Of a DNA stretch of 60,000 nucleotides, positions 1 through 55,021 are shown piece by piece. The notes beneath the pieces are model-generated. The model saw only the letters and a list, made by a program, of their open reading frames with translations, had not been told where the DNA came from and did not search any database. How positions within the stretch are numbered: position 1 is the stretch's first letter; every line of letters begins with the position of its first letter. Both the position numbers and the translations under genes were made by a program. The DNA is from Tubiluchus corallicola (lineage: Eukaryota; Priapulida; Priapulimorpha; Priapulimorphida; Tubiluchidae), in NCBI GenBank assembly GCA_030141605.1, contig JAQGDQ010000289.1:1-60000 (forward strand). Direction: 5' to 3'.

Positions 1-2658
1 AACTGTTCTTGCAAGCAACCCATGCTCCGACTTTGACCAACTAACCCAATTCAATAAAATCCCATCGTTTGTTGTTATTTTAGATCAAGTCTTTTTCAGT
101 TACCTTTACTGTGAAATACCAACCGAATGAGAAAACTAACAGGAAGTTCTAAATAAAATACAAAACCCCTAAGTACTAACAAAACAATTTTGCTTTCTTC
201 GAGTCCCAAGAAAACAAATTGGCCCTAGATTCAGTGGCTAAATAGCTAACGACTGTCCATTTCAAATGTCAATTTGACAAGTATATAAACAAGTGACACT
301 TGTCATGCATTCAAAGTATCACCCGATGATCGCTTACTTTTAGACAATGCGTGGTTTAAATATAGACACATATATACGTTTGTACTAATTAGTCCTAGCC
401 CGGATGTCGTGTACTAGCATGTGGATTTAGAAATGAAGGCTGACAAGACCAAACCATTCTAGTAAGCATTTGTAACTTTGTAATTTGCATTCAACTGTTA
501 ACGAACATGTACCAGTTTAAAACATCGATGAAAGAAAGACATAATTTTTGCTTTAGAAGAATCTAAATCAGCGCATTATAACAAAGAATCGTCTACTGAA
601 TACAGTGCGAACTTCTGAGGCTGTCATGTTGCTGCTAATTTATAGGCCCTGCTATAGATATCAGCTTAAATTTATGGGTAATTTACAACATGGCGGACAT
701 TTTGTACGATGCGTATATAGTGTTAGCTACCTAAAGCTGAGGATGTTATCAAAGAAACTGTTTTGATAAGTGCAAAATTTGTGCCTCTTGTAGCCACCAC
801 TTCCACTGATTCATACTGTCGTGAACAAAAATTTGCTTTGCACATCTCTGTTACACATTTTTGTCCCTTATAAATTATGCCGAACGGGTCTACAACATTT
901 TTGCCCTTCTATGCTCTGTTATGAGATAAATTACCGTTTCAGTATTTTACTGTAGTCTTCTTAAAACGTTTTTGAATCATTCTCGCACCATTTTAGATGC
1001 ATTAGAATTGTATATGTTATGTGCCTGAGCCGATATTTCAATATCTGGCGAAACTTTAATTATTGTTTTGCTTGTAGCAGTAATAGCTTATATTGTAATG
1101 TATGTAACAATGTATTATATTGTGGCATTTTGGAAATGAACTAAACTAAACTAAACCCACTGGTTGATCATAAAATATGCCCCTATACCGGCACACATAC
1201 GCTCCTTTCTACAGCCATTTATTTAATAATTACGTTAAGCTCGGCTTTACATTATTTAGATAGGTAGTCTCTAGCAGCTGGGTTTCCGTGGTTTTATATA
1301 CGTTGGCTTGTACACTGGCATGGTGATTTATGGTACGAGCGCTTGTATTTGTAGACTGGGATGCCTTAAATGTAGTCATAAACTAATCAAAGTCGGCACG
1401 TTCGCATAAATAATTCATCGTGTTTTATTTACAAATGCGATAATTCGGTGGTACAGGTGTGTACAAAGCTTTATATTTGGCAGAGACAATTAATAGATTT
1501 TGGTTTAAATTATTTTTTTACTTTCTACATGTACGATTAGAATGAAAAAGCATCACTAACAATTCAAATTTTGTTTAAAAAATTCTAGATCTTGCACAAC
1601 GAAAAGTCATGTTTTTTGGGCATTGCCTGCAGTCTTTTCTGGGCGTCCATTGCAACTTACATAAATCTTTCAAAATAAGATACTATATATATGGGCATAA
1701 CCTAAGTTGCCATTCAGCCCCAGAGTAAAAATATGACCTGAGAAGCTTTCCAATTCTCAACTAGTATCTAATACGGGAAACCTCTTCCATTTTTAACCCT
1801 TGCCCCATGAAAAACAATGGCCATACCGTTACCAAAGCATGAACTGGCTTCATATTCAACACCTGATAATGATAAATTATCCCGATCTTAATTAAATGCG
1901 CCGATTTCACAGGTTTTTAGCAATAATCTGCAGCAATAAATTATTCGCGGAGGCAAGATAAGGCTTAAAGCTGATTTTGATAGTAGAAATCTGTCCCTTT
2001 TTGCTGTTGTTTCTCACGTTGCTCTAGATGAAGTCAAGCCTCCATGAATCGAAAGGAATCAAAATGTGGTGTATAACAAGTTATCTCAATTACTATAGCT
2101 ATGTTTATATAACTTATGGAGGCTTACCTTTGTAGATGTTATAACCCCGTGTTAAATATTCCGCCTTTTCCTAACTGTACATTTATTGGGGTACTTTCTT
2201 CGAAATGCTTAATGACTGCAATAAGGGCTTTTGAAATGAAAATTCTTTTCAAATTTCTAAAAAACCGCATATAGCCACTATTTTGCGTAAAATAAACAGC
2301 TTATTATATAACGGCTTACAGTAAAATTTGTAATATCTTATTTATTATACGTGTAATGAAGCAAAAAAATCTAACTATTTGAAAGTAGCTCTTAAAATTA
2401 TAATTGTAGTTGGAGTCTTGTAATTGGTTCTAGTTGCTACACTTGCAAATAGCAAAAATCTAGTAAAATATAATTAATGCTTGAAACTGTAATTGTAATT
2501 GCAAACCTTTTCTATTTCAATGTTAAGGTATATTGTGGTGTTGTAAATAAACTTGATTTCTAACATTTATGCAAATTTTCTTATTGTGCCCTGCAAATAG
2601 ACGGCTAGTTTGGATTGTACAGTTGTACTATGTATTTTCTGAATAAATAAGAGTTATA

Positions 2659-2690
2659 ATAATGATGATGATGATGATGATGATGATAAT

Positions 2691-2723
<33 letters not shown>

Positions 2724-2735
2724 CGTATATATGTA
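2659..2735. repeat. Compound (ATG)n(AAT)n(AT)n microsatellite
   Basis: About nine ATG units, three AAT units, then about thirteen AT pairs. A preceding AATAAATAAGAG could be the 3' end of an old retroposon, but no further support is seen. Confidence 0.9.
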
Positions 2736-3469
2736 ATTCATACTTCAACATAAATTTTGTGTCGATTATACAGAGAAAACCTTAATATGGATTAAAATGT
2801 ACTAATATTGTCAGTGAATCTACATAGATTGTGACCATACGCAAATAGAATGTCTGCATTCACACCAGCTGACCTCTTTGACCGGTTGACAACTTTAGCT
2901 GTCCAAGACACCTGGACTTAAGTTCAGCTGGCATTATTGACTGGAATCTATAGCATAATTAAAATGTTCTATAAATCTATCCACACACAGGTGTGGGTAG
3001 CCAATGCGTAATGCTGCTTATTTAACCATCCCCCTCCCTACACATACTCCTTTTTTCCTGCGTGACATTTAATGGAAAATAAAATGACGGTATCATAAGC
3101 ACAAAGGCAACTGTAACTCATTACCGCACCTGTTTACACCTGTTCATTTAGTTGATTGCTTTCCAAAATCCATAAACAACATATGATACGTTGATGGCTG
3201 ATACTTCTAACAGAATAAAGCTGAGCGAGCAGATGAAAGCTAACCTTTGTGGAAGTTTGCAAGCACTAAATGTGTAGATAGCTTAGGCTTGCCGTCGCTC
3301 TGTGAGAATATGGGGAGTATTACACTGAGGGGTGTTTTTAGGTAAGGGTACGGAAGTCGACTGTGCATAGAAATAAGACAATCTTAAAGCCAACTATGAC
3401 GTCAGCAATCCTCTACCTGGAGGCAGAAGATCTAATATCATTAAGGTAGTTTTCAATAGTCAAGAGAAA

Positions 3470-3722
3470 AACAGGGTGACCGGTAATAAAATCACAGGAA
3501 AAAAGTCACAATTTGGCTAGGAGAAAAGTCACAATTAATTATGGCTATGGTTAGGGTCAGGGTTAGGGTCATGGGTTAGGATTAGGGTTAGGGTAGGGTT
3601 AGGGGTTACGATTAGCGGTAGGGTTAGGGTCATTGCTTTTTTTCCTGTGAATTTTTCCCCGTGACTTTTTTCCGCGACTTTTTATCTGTGACTTTTTTTA
3701 CCAGTGACTTTTTTACCTGGAC
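3470..3722. mobile_element. Foldback/MITE-like element with a TTAGGG-like core
   Basis: Two outer arms are built from repeated units of the type GTGACTTTTTTACC: in reverse orientation on the left (3477-3540, for example GGAAAAAAGTCACA twice) and in forward orientation on the right (3640-3720, five units). Between them (3549-3632) lies a degenerate array of GGTTAGGG/GATTAGGG units. Inverted subterminal repeats around a short-repeat core fit a foldback or MITE-like DNA element rather than a true telomere. No transposase is present. The exact ends and target duplication are not resolved. Confidence 0.6.
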
Positions 3723-4246
3723 TCTATAATGTATCAGTCTAATTGGTTGCAGTAAGGTGAGATATGATGCTCTCAAGCAATTATAATAATTATATAACTT
3801 TTTAACTGAATTGTGAGGCTCAGAAAATAGATTTAGCCGACAGTTGTAGGTACGTCACTTATAGACAAAAACTCTGCCCCTAGAGCTCTAGAAATGATAT
3901 AGGCTCCGAGAGATGAGGATTCGTAGAGCTTAATACTTTGTTAGTTTTTGGCACGCCTTGCGAGTTTGGCATGTTATAGCAGTCTGCCAGTTTGTTTTTT
4001 CTTTGTTTGTATATGTATATATATATATATGTATAAATGTATGTTTGTTTGCTTAGTTGATTAGTTTATTGGGTGGCTGGCTGGTTTGTCTATTCGTTTG
4101 CTAGTTTGTTTATCCATCCGAAATAGCATCTGAAAATTGATGTTATATATGTATACATATAAATATTGAAGTCATATATAGCTTATATATATATACTACT
4201 TATATATATTACTCATATATTACTTATATATATATATATATAAGTA

Positions 4247-5057
4247 AGTCTTTTGACACACTTTAATACACGTGGAATGCTGCAATAAAGGATTTCAACT
4301 TTCCTAAAATAGCCCTTTACTAGAAAGCCATAATAGCAAAGAAAAACTTCAATTCTGCTAAAACACCCTCTCAGTGGAACGCCATAATAGACGTTTCACA
4401 CATATACTTTATACATATATATATATATATATATAAAACTAGCTCTCCTTGAAGTCTTTTCCATACGATATCGATATACTAAACCTTGTAAATCTTAGCA
4501 ATTGTTCAGCTTGTTTTGTTGGTAGAGCGCGGTGTTAAGTCAAAAACTGAGTCAAGTAGGCAGCATTCGTGATTAAGTGGTCTTTTCCCATAACATGATC
4601 TTTTCACAGTGGACAAGACAAAAGGACAAATGTAGAAAGATAATGGAAAACTGTTTTATAACTACCCTCAACTGACCAAGGTCAAACTCCGTCTATTCGC
4701 AAAGCTTGAAAGCGCCTTCCTGTGATTGTTGTATCCATCACACATTGACAATCTCTGGGAAATTTTGTCATCATTGTAATTACAAGGGCTTCAGTCATCC
4801 AGCCATTGAAGCCGCTTGACAGACATGCAATATTTGCCTGTGACAATGCAGAGAAATGTGACAGTCATATTGCTACATATTTGGCAGAGAAGCAAAAGCG
4901 ATTATTACTCGGCCAAATCACCCATCAATCATTAGCCAGGTTTAATCGACTGTCATGTGTGAAACGCTTATTATGGCGGTCCACTGAGAGGGGGTTTTAG
5001 CAGAGTTGAAGTCCCTTATTGCAGCATTCCACGTGTATTAAACGGTGTCAAGAGACT
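4247..5057. mobile_element. Non-autonomous TA-flanked DNA element, 811 bp
   Basis: The terminal inverted repeats start AGTCTTTTGACAC on the left and end GTGTCAAGAGACT on the right, flanked on both sides by TA (4245-4246 and 5058-5059), the target of Tc1/mariner-type transposases. The arms stay similar over about 100 bases (CACGTGGAATGCTGCAATAA on the left, its reverse complement on the right). The left arm (4247-4404) is about 52 bases longer because one block ending GCCATAATAG is present twice. The interior has no coding capacity; the 64-codon frame at 4806-5000 lies partly in the right arm and looks like chance. Confidence 0.7.
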
Positions 5058-6725
5058 TAAAGCGTTCCAAATCTGAGCTTTCAAATACAAAAAACAAAAA
5101 AATAATATAGCAGTGGAAAAAGTTTAGCAAAGGCAACTTCTTCATTTTTTGCACTGGCAGATAGATATTGATGAGAGGGCAATCCTACTGGAATAAAAAT
5201 TGCAGTGCAAACAGATGTACACTTCTGGCGGCCATTACTGTATAGCTTTCACATAAATGAATGCATTCTCCTTCAACGACAGAAAAAGCCGGGCCACGAT
5301 CGATTTTCACGGCGGCCAACCATACATTTGCTAACCAGATTTGATTAACCAGGTCTAGCGCTGAGCAGTCACCGTGGCCACACAGCTGTCTTCTATAATA
5401 TTTATAGCTTTCAAATAGAAATTATTATTAAAGTTTGTTTGATAAAATGCTTAAAAGCTACCCTGTTTCGGACAAAAATAATCCATCCCCTCAAACGTAG
5501 GACTGCCTGTTCGTTCAGAAAATCATTATTCGTTGCTTAGCGCAAAAAGAGCACAATGTTTTTTTTACCATGCAATCAACATATCCAACTTATATCCAAC
5601 TTATAACCAACCACAGAGATAAACACGTTACTGCCAAATTTATAAGAAAAAGATACTAAAGAAATTATTTGATCAGTTCTTGTTTAACATGGCTTCAGTT
5701 AAGCGTGACGCGCAGTCTTATCCAAATGGTTCAGAGTCTTAGCTTCAACGTGTGGCTTCATCTACTTGTTCAGCAGCGGCGATTTCAAAATATTTTTCTG
5801 AATGAATTCTAAAGATTAGGCAATGTTTAGGCGATCGTAAAGAACCAATCACGCGCTATCCGCTATCAGACTATATAACTGCTTTGCACTCAACAAAGAT
5901 ATTTTTACTAGTTTTACTACTGTGTAACGCAAAACCTGATTTAAATCAAATTCTTCACAAATTCCTGCACTAATTTTATGAAAACGAGCGTCCCGTATCT
6001 TGGACAACCCCCCTATAGTCATATGAACCTGATTTATATCCCAATCACATTCTCGCAAACACTGCCACCCATTAGCGGGCTTTTTAGCTAATTCTTTCTT
6101 CCTTTTACCACTAATTATTTCTAGGATGAGATCCGTCGTGAAGCCTACGTGATGGATGGGACTCACTCGCGTTTTGGCAGTTAAATTCCTGTATAGCGCA
6201 CAGTGGCTTCTTTGCGACTTTGTCGACTAATATATACATTTTCGAATATGGAGAACTATTCTAGCACACCAAAATTAGGCTGTGAAATGATTAAGTTGTT
6301 TTTATTGTTTCAGCATTTCTCGTTATAATCAACAACAGCAAACAAGCATACCCCTTTGTTACTGAGCCATTTCATAGAACTTGCTAATGCACTTTAAAGT
6401 GAAGAAAGCTGAATCATGCAATCGTGCAAAAGTGAAAAAGTGATATGTTAATTTTTTGCTATAGACTATAAAACAACCGAACGGACCAGAAAGAAATTTT
6501 AAGCGATTACAGGTAGATCAAGAGATGTATCTAACTAGGTTTTGTAATTCAAAGTGTTCTGCACATCCTAATTTTTGTCTCCCAAAAAGTTCTGAGACAA
6601 ACCTCGCCCTTTTTGGTTTAAAAATATGGAATTCTGCATGTGGGAAAGTTCACATAACTTCTGTCATATTAGAACTTTGCAACTATGATTTAAACATCAC
6701 TAGTTTTTAAAAAGAACAGAGAAGG

Positions 6726-6736
6726 ATCTCTCTCTC

Positions 6737-6792
<56 letters not shown>

Positions 6793-6865
6793 CCTCCCTC
6801 TCCCTCTCTGTCACATTCACTCCCTCTCCCTCTCTCTCACTCTCTCACTCCTTCACTTTCTCACT

Positions 6866-6961
<96 letters not shown>

Positions 6962-6990
6962 TTCTCTCTCTCTGTCTCTTTCTCGTCTCT
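6726..6990. repeat. Long (TC)n microsatellite, about 265 bp
   Basis: Nearly continuous TC dinucleotides with interruptions at 6790-6865 (CCCTC, CACTC). The purine strand is a mirror-symmetric polypurine tract capable of triplex (H-DNA) formation. Poly-Arg/Glu translations of it are meaningless. Confidence 0.95.
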
Positions 6991-7085
6991 GTTTTCTTTC
7001 TGCTTTCTTTCTGAATTGTTCATTCATTGTTGTCTTCCAGAACCAGACATTAATTGTATTCATACCGTTGCTTAGTTTACTAAAG

Positions 7086-7316
7086 GTATATTGTGATATG
7101 TATGCTGCGTTACATTGTGATGCGTTGTGTTGTCTTATGTTATATTATGTTGTGTTGTGGTATGGTGTGTTGTGTTGTGCCGTGCCGTGTTGCGTTGCGT
7201 TGCTTTGCACTGTGTTGTGGTACGGTGTGCTGTTCTATGTAGGGCTGTCTTGTGCTGTTCTCTCTTGTGTTGTGTTGTGTCATGTTATATTGTGTTGAGT
7301 TGTGTTATGTTATGTG
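7086..7316. repeat. TGTTG/TGTTA pentamer-like minisatellite
   Basis: A degenerate array of pentamers such as TGTTG, TGTGT, CGTTG and TGTTA, strongly G/T on the plus strand. It lies right after the TC tract and gives three overlapping poly-Cys/Leu frames that are not genes. Confidence 0.85.
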
Positions 7317-8971
7317 CCTTCCTCTATCTGCCTATCTGATGGATAGCCTGTACGTCTGTCAGTCTGTCTGCCTGCATAATAAGCTTGCGGACTTTAACGT
7401 ATATGGATTCAGTCAACATTTCGTTTTACATTCGTGATCTTCATTTGTAATTTAACATCAGCAAGCAAGTGCAATCTTCAGTGGCTTCCAAATTTAAATT
7501 ACTCCACTGTGTATTAAAATCAAATGGATTCTTGGCGTGCGCCTGTAATATATTGCCTGTCATCTTATCTGGACCTGCCACCCTGCCTGAATAAATACAT
7601 TAACTTGCCTTAAACAAACGGCAAAACACAAACTATGATACTGATATAATTCGCCAATATATATGCTCTGCTGTTTCGTCAAATATTTACTGATTATAAG
7701 ATTTTCTCAAGAACAACAAGAAGCTGGTAATAAGACACGATGTAGTTTGCATATTTGGGACGCGATTTGCAAGAAAATGAAGATGAAGCCAGTAGAGCAA
7801 AGTGTACTATAGGGAAGCTGTGACATCTACTATTAATACAGCCATCTTTGTAATGGATATACTTGTGTGAAGGGAAGCAAAGGGCATGTTAATCTTTGGC
7901 AACCCTGAAGAAGTTCAAATAACAAGTTCAAATCTCACAATGGCTTTTCTGTTTTTGTGTTACAGATCAGTAAGACACTTGCTAGTCATTGTGAGTAAAG
8001 AAAAATACCATATAATACACACCTGTTTACCGAAAAAAGGTAAAGCAACATTTCTGTGCTTTTATATCAGTTTTCCCACAAATGATATGCTTTTATTAAT
8101 TTAATTTATTTACATCATTGTAGAAATGGTTAGATCAGAAACAATCAATTGCCATCGTTACTTTTGACGAGTTGATGTTACCACAGTTTGAAAGATTATC
8201 AGAGTTCAGCTTTGTGCATGAGTTTAAGTACGAGTATGCCTTTCAAAATCCTCCGTTTACCAAAATTTCCATTTAAAAACTCATTAGGAGTTTCTGGTGT
8301 ATTTTTGGCAACTTTTTAACTTCAAAACGTGTAAAGTATTTTTCCTTTAACATTACACATAAACCCTTCGATATACTTAAATGCATGTCCAAAACTCTTA
8401 ACTAATTCAGACGTTAGACTTCAGATAATGTTGGGGGTGGAGGTTAATCTATACTATTATATCAGCAATGATGCAGCCAACCAAATAAACCAAATTCCCA
8501 GTTTTGTCATAGTGTGTGATATAACGTTTGACAATCCATGAACGACTTAGAAAGCGCTTTGGCGTGTTGTTACTATATGTGTTATTTTAATTAAATTCCG
8601 ACTAGCAGCCAAACGGTTTAAAAACAACGATTTTCTAATTACTAATTAATTACTAATTGCGCTGATCCGCGTGCTAGTCATACATGCACTGTTCCGGGGC
8701 AATTCAAATTTTAATCTGCATGCGCTTAGGAAGAGACACAAGGGAAAACGTGGGATGGCTCGTATAAAATAACGAGAGTAACTGGCCAAGCATTGGATTT
8801 AATGCAAGTTATTAATGCTTGCTGTATATCACAATCAATATTTATGAAATATATGTACCAAAAAGTTTCTGCCGGTTTTTATTTCCACCTGGACTAATAA
8901 TACTAACTATTTTTGTCCCTTACACAGGTACGCCCTGCTAATGATTTTATTAATTAATATGAAAGGCATTC

Positions 8972-9490
8972 CGCCATTTTAATTACATATCTAGGGACAA
9001 TACTTTACCCTGTGGTTTGATCTTCGCTGTTGCTATTTATTGCCACTGTTTAGTACTATTTAGCTTATCTCACGTCTCATCTTAGCTCAAGTCATATCAT
9101 ATCATATCATATATATATATATACAAACCTATGTCGCTATTTTAATTATATATCTAAGGACAATACTTTACCCTGTGGTTTGGTCTTCGCTGTTGCTATT
9201 TATTGCCACTGTTTAGTACTATTTAGCTCATCTCACGTCTCATCTTAGCTCAAGTCATATCTTATCATATCATATATATATATATACAAAGCTATGTCGC
9301 CATTTTAATCACATATCTAAGGACAATACTTTACCCAGTGGTGTGGTCTTCGCTGTTACTATTTATTGCCACTGTTTAGTACTATTTAGCTCATCTCACG
9401 TCTCATCTTAGCTCAAGTCATATCATATCATATCATATCATATCATATCATATCATATCATATCATATCATATCATATCATATATATATA
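8972..9490. repeat. Three tandem copies of a 163 bp unit
   Basis: Copies start with CGCCATTTTAATTACATATC or close variants at 8972, 9135 and 9298, a constant 163-base step. Each ends in a run of TCATA pentamers followed by an AT stretch and ACAAACCTATGT or similar. The third copy has its TCATA run expanded to about 13 units (9417-9482). Copies are about 95% alike by eye, so the duplication is fairly recent. They lie in Meis intron 7. Confidence 0.9.
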
Positions 9491-10754
9491 CAAACTTATG
9501 TCGAAATTTCTGTTAAAACAATACAGGTAGAAAAACGCATAGTAAAATGCATAACGATAGAGCGATAGACAAGAAAGCAGCATGTATATGATTTCCCCGT
9601 AATCGTGTCATAATTGTATACCAATATAACGAAGTACCATTGTGCTTATGCTTTTATTATCTATAAGAATTATACTTATAATTAACTAATATACAGCAAA
9701 CAGTTATGGTAAACAGCTAGAGTTTATTATTACTCACTATTTAATCAGTAGCAAACAAGTTTGAAGCCTAAATCTTTTTGAAACAACAGTAACACCGTTA
9801 TGAATGCACTTCTACTCAGTTTCTTCCTCACAGAAAATTCTTGACAGAGGGTATTGTGGATTCTTTATGCATCTCTATGGTTATTTCTTGTTCAGCCTTT
9901 CATCAGTTTTATAGCCTTTTGCCCCAATGTCATATTCCCTTGATTGAGTGATTTTGTTTGAGTGAAATAGAACACTGTAGGACATTCTTTACTGCAAAAA
10001 AGTCAAATAGCATCTTTGTTGATTCTACAGCTGCTTGCATGTGAATGAGCTGCTGGATGAACACAGTCACTATCAGTAATGAAACCAGAATTTTCCACTA
10101 GTAATCTCAATGATCGCAGGAGTCTCGAAGCCCATTAAAATAATGGAGCCTAATGGTCCCTTAATATTCAAATTATTCACAAACGATGATACAGGGGCGT
10201 ATGGAGTGATTATGAGATTCTGTATTTGCATACAAATGTTTTCCGTGACCGAGAGAAACACGCACATCGAGAAAAGAGGAGCCATGCAATAACGTCTGTA
10301 GATAGAGTGATGTTCGAGAAACGTGGAGAAAAGGGGAGGCCATGCAAGTATGTCTGCGGCGTATGTTCGAGAAACAATGAGAACATAGGAGCTAAACATA
10401 TATGTCTGTGGAATAGAGTTATGTTTAAGAAACATGGAGAAAAGAGGCGCCATACTTTTATCTATGTTTGAGAAACATAAATTTATGTAAATGGTCAATT
10501 TCGTTTTCAATTTTGACGCTATATGTGCCATATGTGAAATATTACAAAGTTAAATTAAGGAAGATGTGAAATATTACAAAACTAAATAAAGGAAAATAAG
10601 TCCAAAATGGCAACTTGACGGTTTGCAACTGAAGCCAATGGTTGGAGATGAAATATTTTCACTTACTGTAGTATAGGCAGAACGTAAGCAATATGTATCG
10701 TCATCATTTTCAGTCTGGCTGTGTAATTGTAATTATTATATTATGGGTACTTAC

Positions 10755-53317
<42,563 letters not shown>

Positions 53318-53680
53318 TTTATCTCTATCAAAGCGGTTTATTGTTTACTCCGGTACACTGATTAATTTATCTTAACGAAATCACAAATATAAACTGGTGG
53401 AACTAATAAGACTGCGTTCGAAACATTAGCAACAGAGCTCATTTACACAACAAGTAGCTGTATTGAATCAGCCATTCAAACTTTTCAGTCTCGGTTGTAA
53501 ATTATCTAGCAGACGAGCTGCTGCATATAGCATTTGCTGGTAATATTTTCATCAAACGGGTGCTTCTCCGCTAACCGCAGACAGCAGAATTTATACTTAA
53601 AGTCAAAGTTAGTTGCACGCACTGTCACTAGCACAGTAGTCGAAACATTTCAACTCGACAGACGTCGGGTGTGCCTAGGG

Positions 53681-53690
53681 CCGTCAATCA
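53681..53690 (-). promoter_or_regulatory. Candidate Pbx-Meis composite site near the Meis start
   Basis: On the minus strand the sequence reads TGATTGACGG, one base off the known TGATTGACAG PBC-Meis composite element. It lies about 365 bases upstream of the Meis ATG in the CpG-richest part of the locus, where a promoter would be expected. Autoregulation is inferred. Confidence 0.35.
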
Positions 53691-53704
53691 CAGCCGCCGT
53701 TGTC

Positions 53705-53760
53705 ATGACGACCATGGCTACTAATCCATCAAATGGTAGTGGACCGGGAAAGTTTGCAAG
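53705..53760 (+). CDS. Possible first coding exon of a divergently transcribed gene
   Basis: On the plus strand, 388 bases from the Meis ATG, a CpG-richer stretch contains two in-phase ATGs, the second (53714) in a good Kozak context (ACGACCATGG). They are followed by MATNPSNGSGPGKFAR and then GCAAG/GTAGAC, an acceptable splice donor. The frame hits TAG inside the donor, so it must be spliced if real. I found no convincing second exon in the 6 kb to the right. The short peptide is too small to identify. It could be a chance frame in the Meis 5' region or a head-to-head gene sharing a promoter. Confidence 0.25.
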
Positions 53761-54808
53761 GTAGACCTACATTTTGGTTACCTATCCTACAGGTTACGCA
53801 AAGTATTATATAAGCGTAATAAAGAATAGACTATTTTGTAATGACAGCTAGAAAGAAAAGCAAAGTTGGTAAGAAGTATATTTTTAATATCAATTTCTAA
53901 CTACATGTACATCGTACATAAAAATCAAGTAAATAATATTGTTCCCTTGACTTTCAAACAAAAAAATCTCAAAATGATAATTTGATATAATTTGCTGAAA
54001 ATTCTACTACATACTGTAGGCTCATTAAGAAAAAGAAAACCAAAATTAAATTTGTATAATTGTATGTAATAAGGCTATATAAATATTATTTCAAATATAT
54101 AGATGTAGCAACGCCATGCAGGACTACATAATTCTGTAGAAGAATGGAAAGAAATGTTGTTAAGCTGTTGTAAATCAAATGTAAATATCATTGTTTCACT
54201 AATTCTATGTATTTGTTGGTTAGTTGGCTTATTATTTATTATTTATGTATTTATTTATTTATTTAATTGTTTATTTATATATTCATTTATTAAATAAAAG
54301 AATCATAAGAAAAATTTAAAAAAGATAAATATGTTAATATTTCAATGTCTTATACATTTGCTTAGCTCACTTGTATTATCTGTTTTTAATAAAAGAATCT
54401 TAGAAAACATTTTCTATTTTGTCTCCATTATTTTAATATTGTTAAAATGCAATTAAAAACTAATATTACTTGATAGTTGTTTCATACCTATATACGTCAG
54501 TCACATATACTGATAATAAAAAATATTATTCTCATGGTACATGTACATATTTTTAGCTTTTTAAATTTGTACTTTTTCATTATTTATCATAATCCTCATC
54601 ATCCTTATCACCACATTGATCGTGAATCATTTTTATTCAGGATATCTGTGTAATATATTAGTTTGTTAAAAATTTGGAAACTTACACTCTATGTAACTGG
54701 ATAACAGGCATGGAAGTAAAGTAAAATTTGCGAAAGCAAAGTACTAAAGTTTAATATAATAACGTAGCTAAACTGTTGCCAAAAACAAGAAATGGGGAAA
54801 AGAAAGAA

Positions 54809-54867
54809 TATATAGAACATTTCTACATACATACGTAATACGTATGTATGTATAAATGTTCTATATA
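54809..54867. repeat. 59 bp near-perfect palindrome
   Basis: Two 29-base arms with one mismatch around a single central base: TATATAGAACATTT then C/T, then TACATACATACGTA and its complement. It can extrude as a cruciform. It lies in the Meis-BTB intergenic region. Confidence 0.9.
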
Positions 54868-54919
54868 CATGTTTATATGCAGACCATTTCGCATGTATAT
54901 ATATAATATATATATGTAT

Positions 54920-55021
54920 AGATATAATAATAACAATATATACACACACACACATATATTATATAATATATTATATAATATATATATATGTGTGTGTGTG
55001 TGTGTTGTTATTACTATATCT
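54920..55021. repeat. About 100 bp AT/CA-rich imperfect palindrome
   Basis: The left arm AGATATAATAATAACAA..TATACACACACA pairs with the right arm TGTGTGTG..TTGTTATTACTATATCT with few mismatches. The centre is TATAATATATTATATAATATA, itself self-complementary. Confidence 0.85.

Larger units (their letters stand above)
1..10754 (-). other. Meis: Meis intron 7 (partial)
   Basis: Follows exon 7 and runs off the left edge. I looked for the next exon (HPYPSEEQKK, NNWFINARRR) on the minus strand and did not see it. Contents besides the listed elements: AT-rich sequence, TA runs at 4012-4030 and 4178-4243, and a short ACTAA repeat at about 1137-1157 that may be a retroposon tail. Confidence 0.85.

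Noticed and set aside
3549-3632. True telomere or chromosome-fusion scar
   Set aside because: The TTAGGG-like units are few and degenerate and are framed by inverted transposon-like arms.
5849-6166. 105-codon minus-strand open frame
   Set aside because: No recognisable motif; possible chance frame inside Meis intron 7.
6845-7339. Arg/Glu-repeat and Cys/Leu-rich open frames
   Set aside because: They come from the TC dinucleotide tract and the TGTTG minisatellite.
1-10754. Search for the Meis exons encoding the TALE loop and homeodomain helices 2-3
   Set aside because: No minus-strand match to HPYPSEEQKK or NNWFINARRR was seen. The exons are most likely beyond the left edge; a translated search of the adjoining sequence would settle it.
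53534-53704. Upstream extension of the plus-strand frame (MLVIFSSNGCFS...)
   Set aside because: The 57 residues before the Kozak-like ATGs have random composition and no supporting context; more likely untranslated or promoter sequence.
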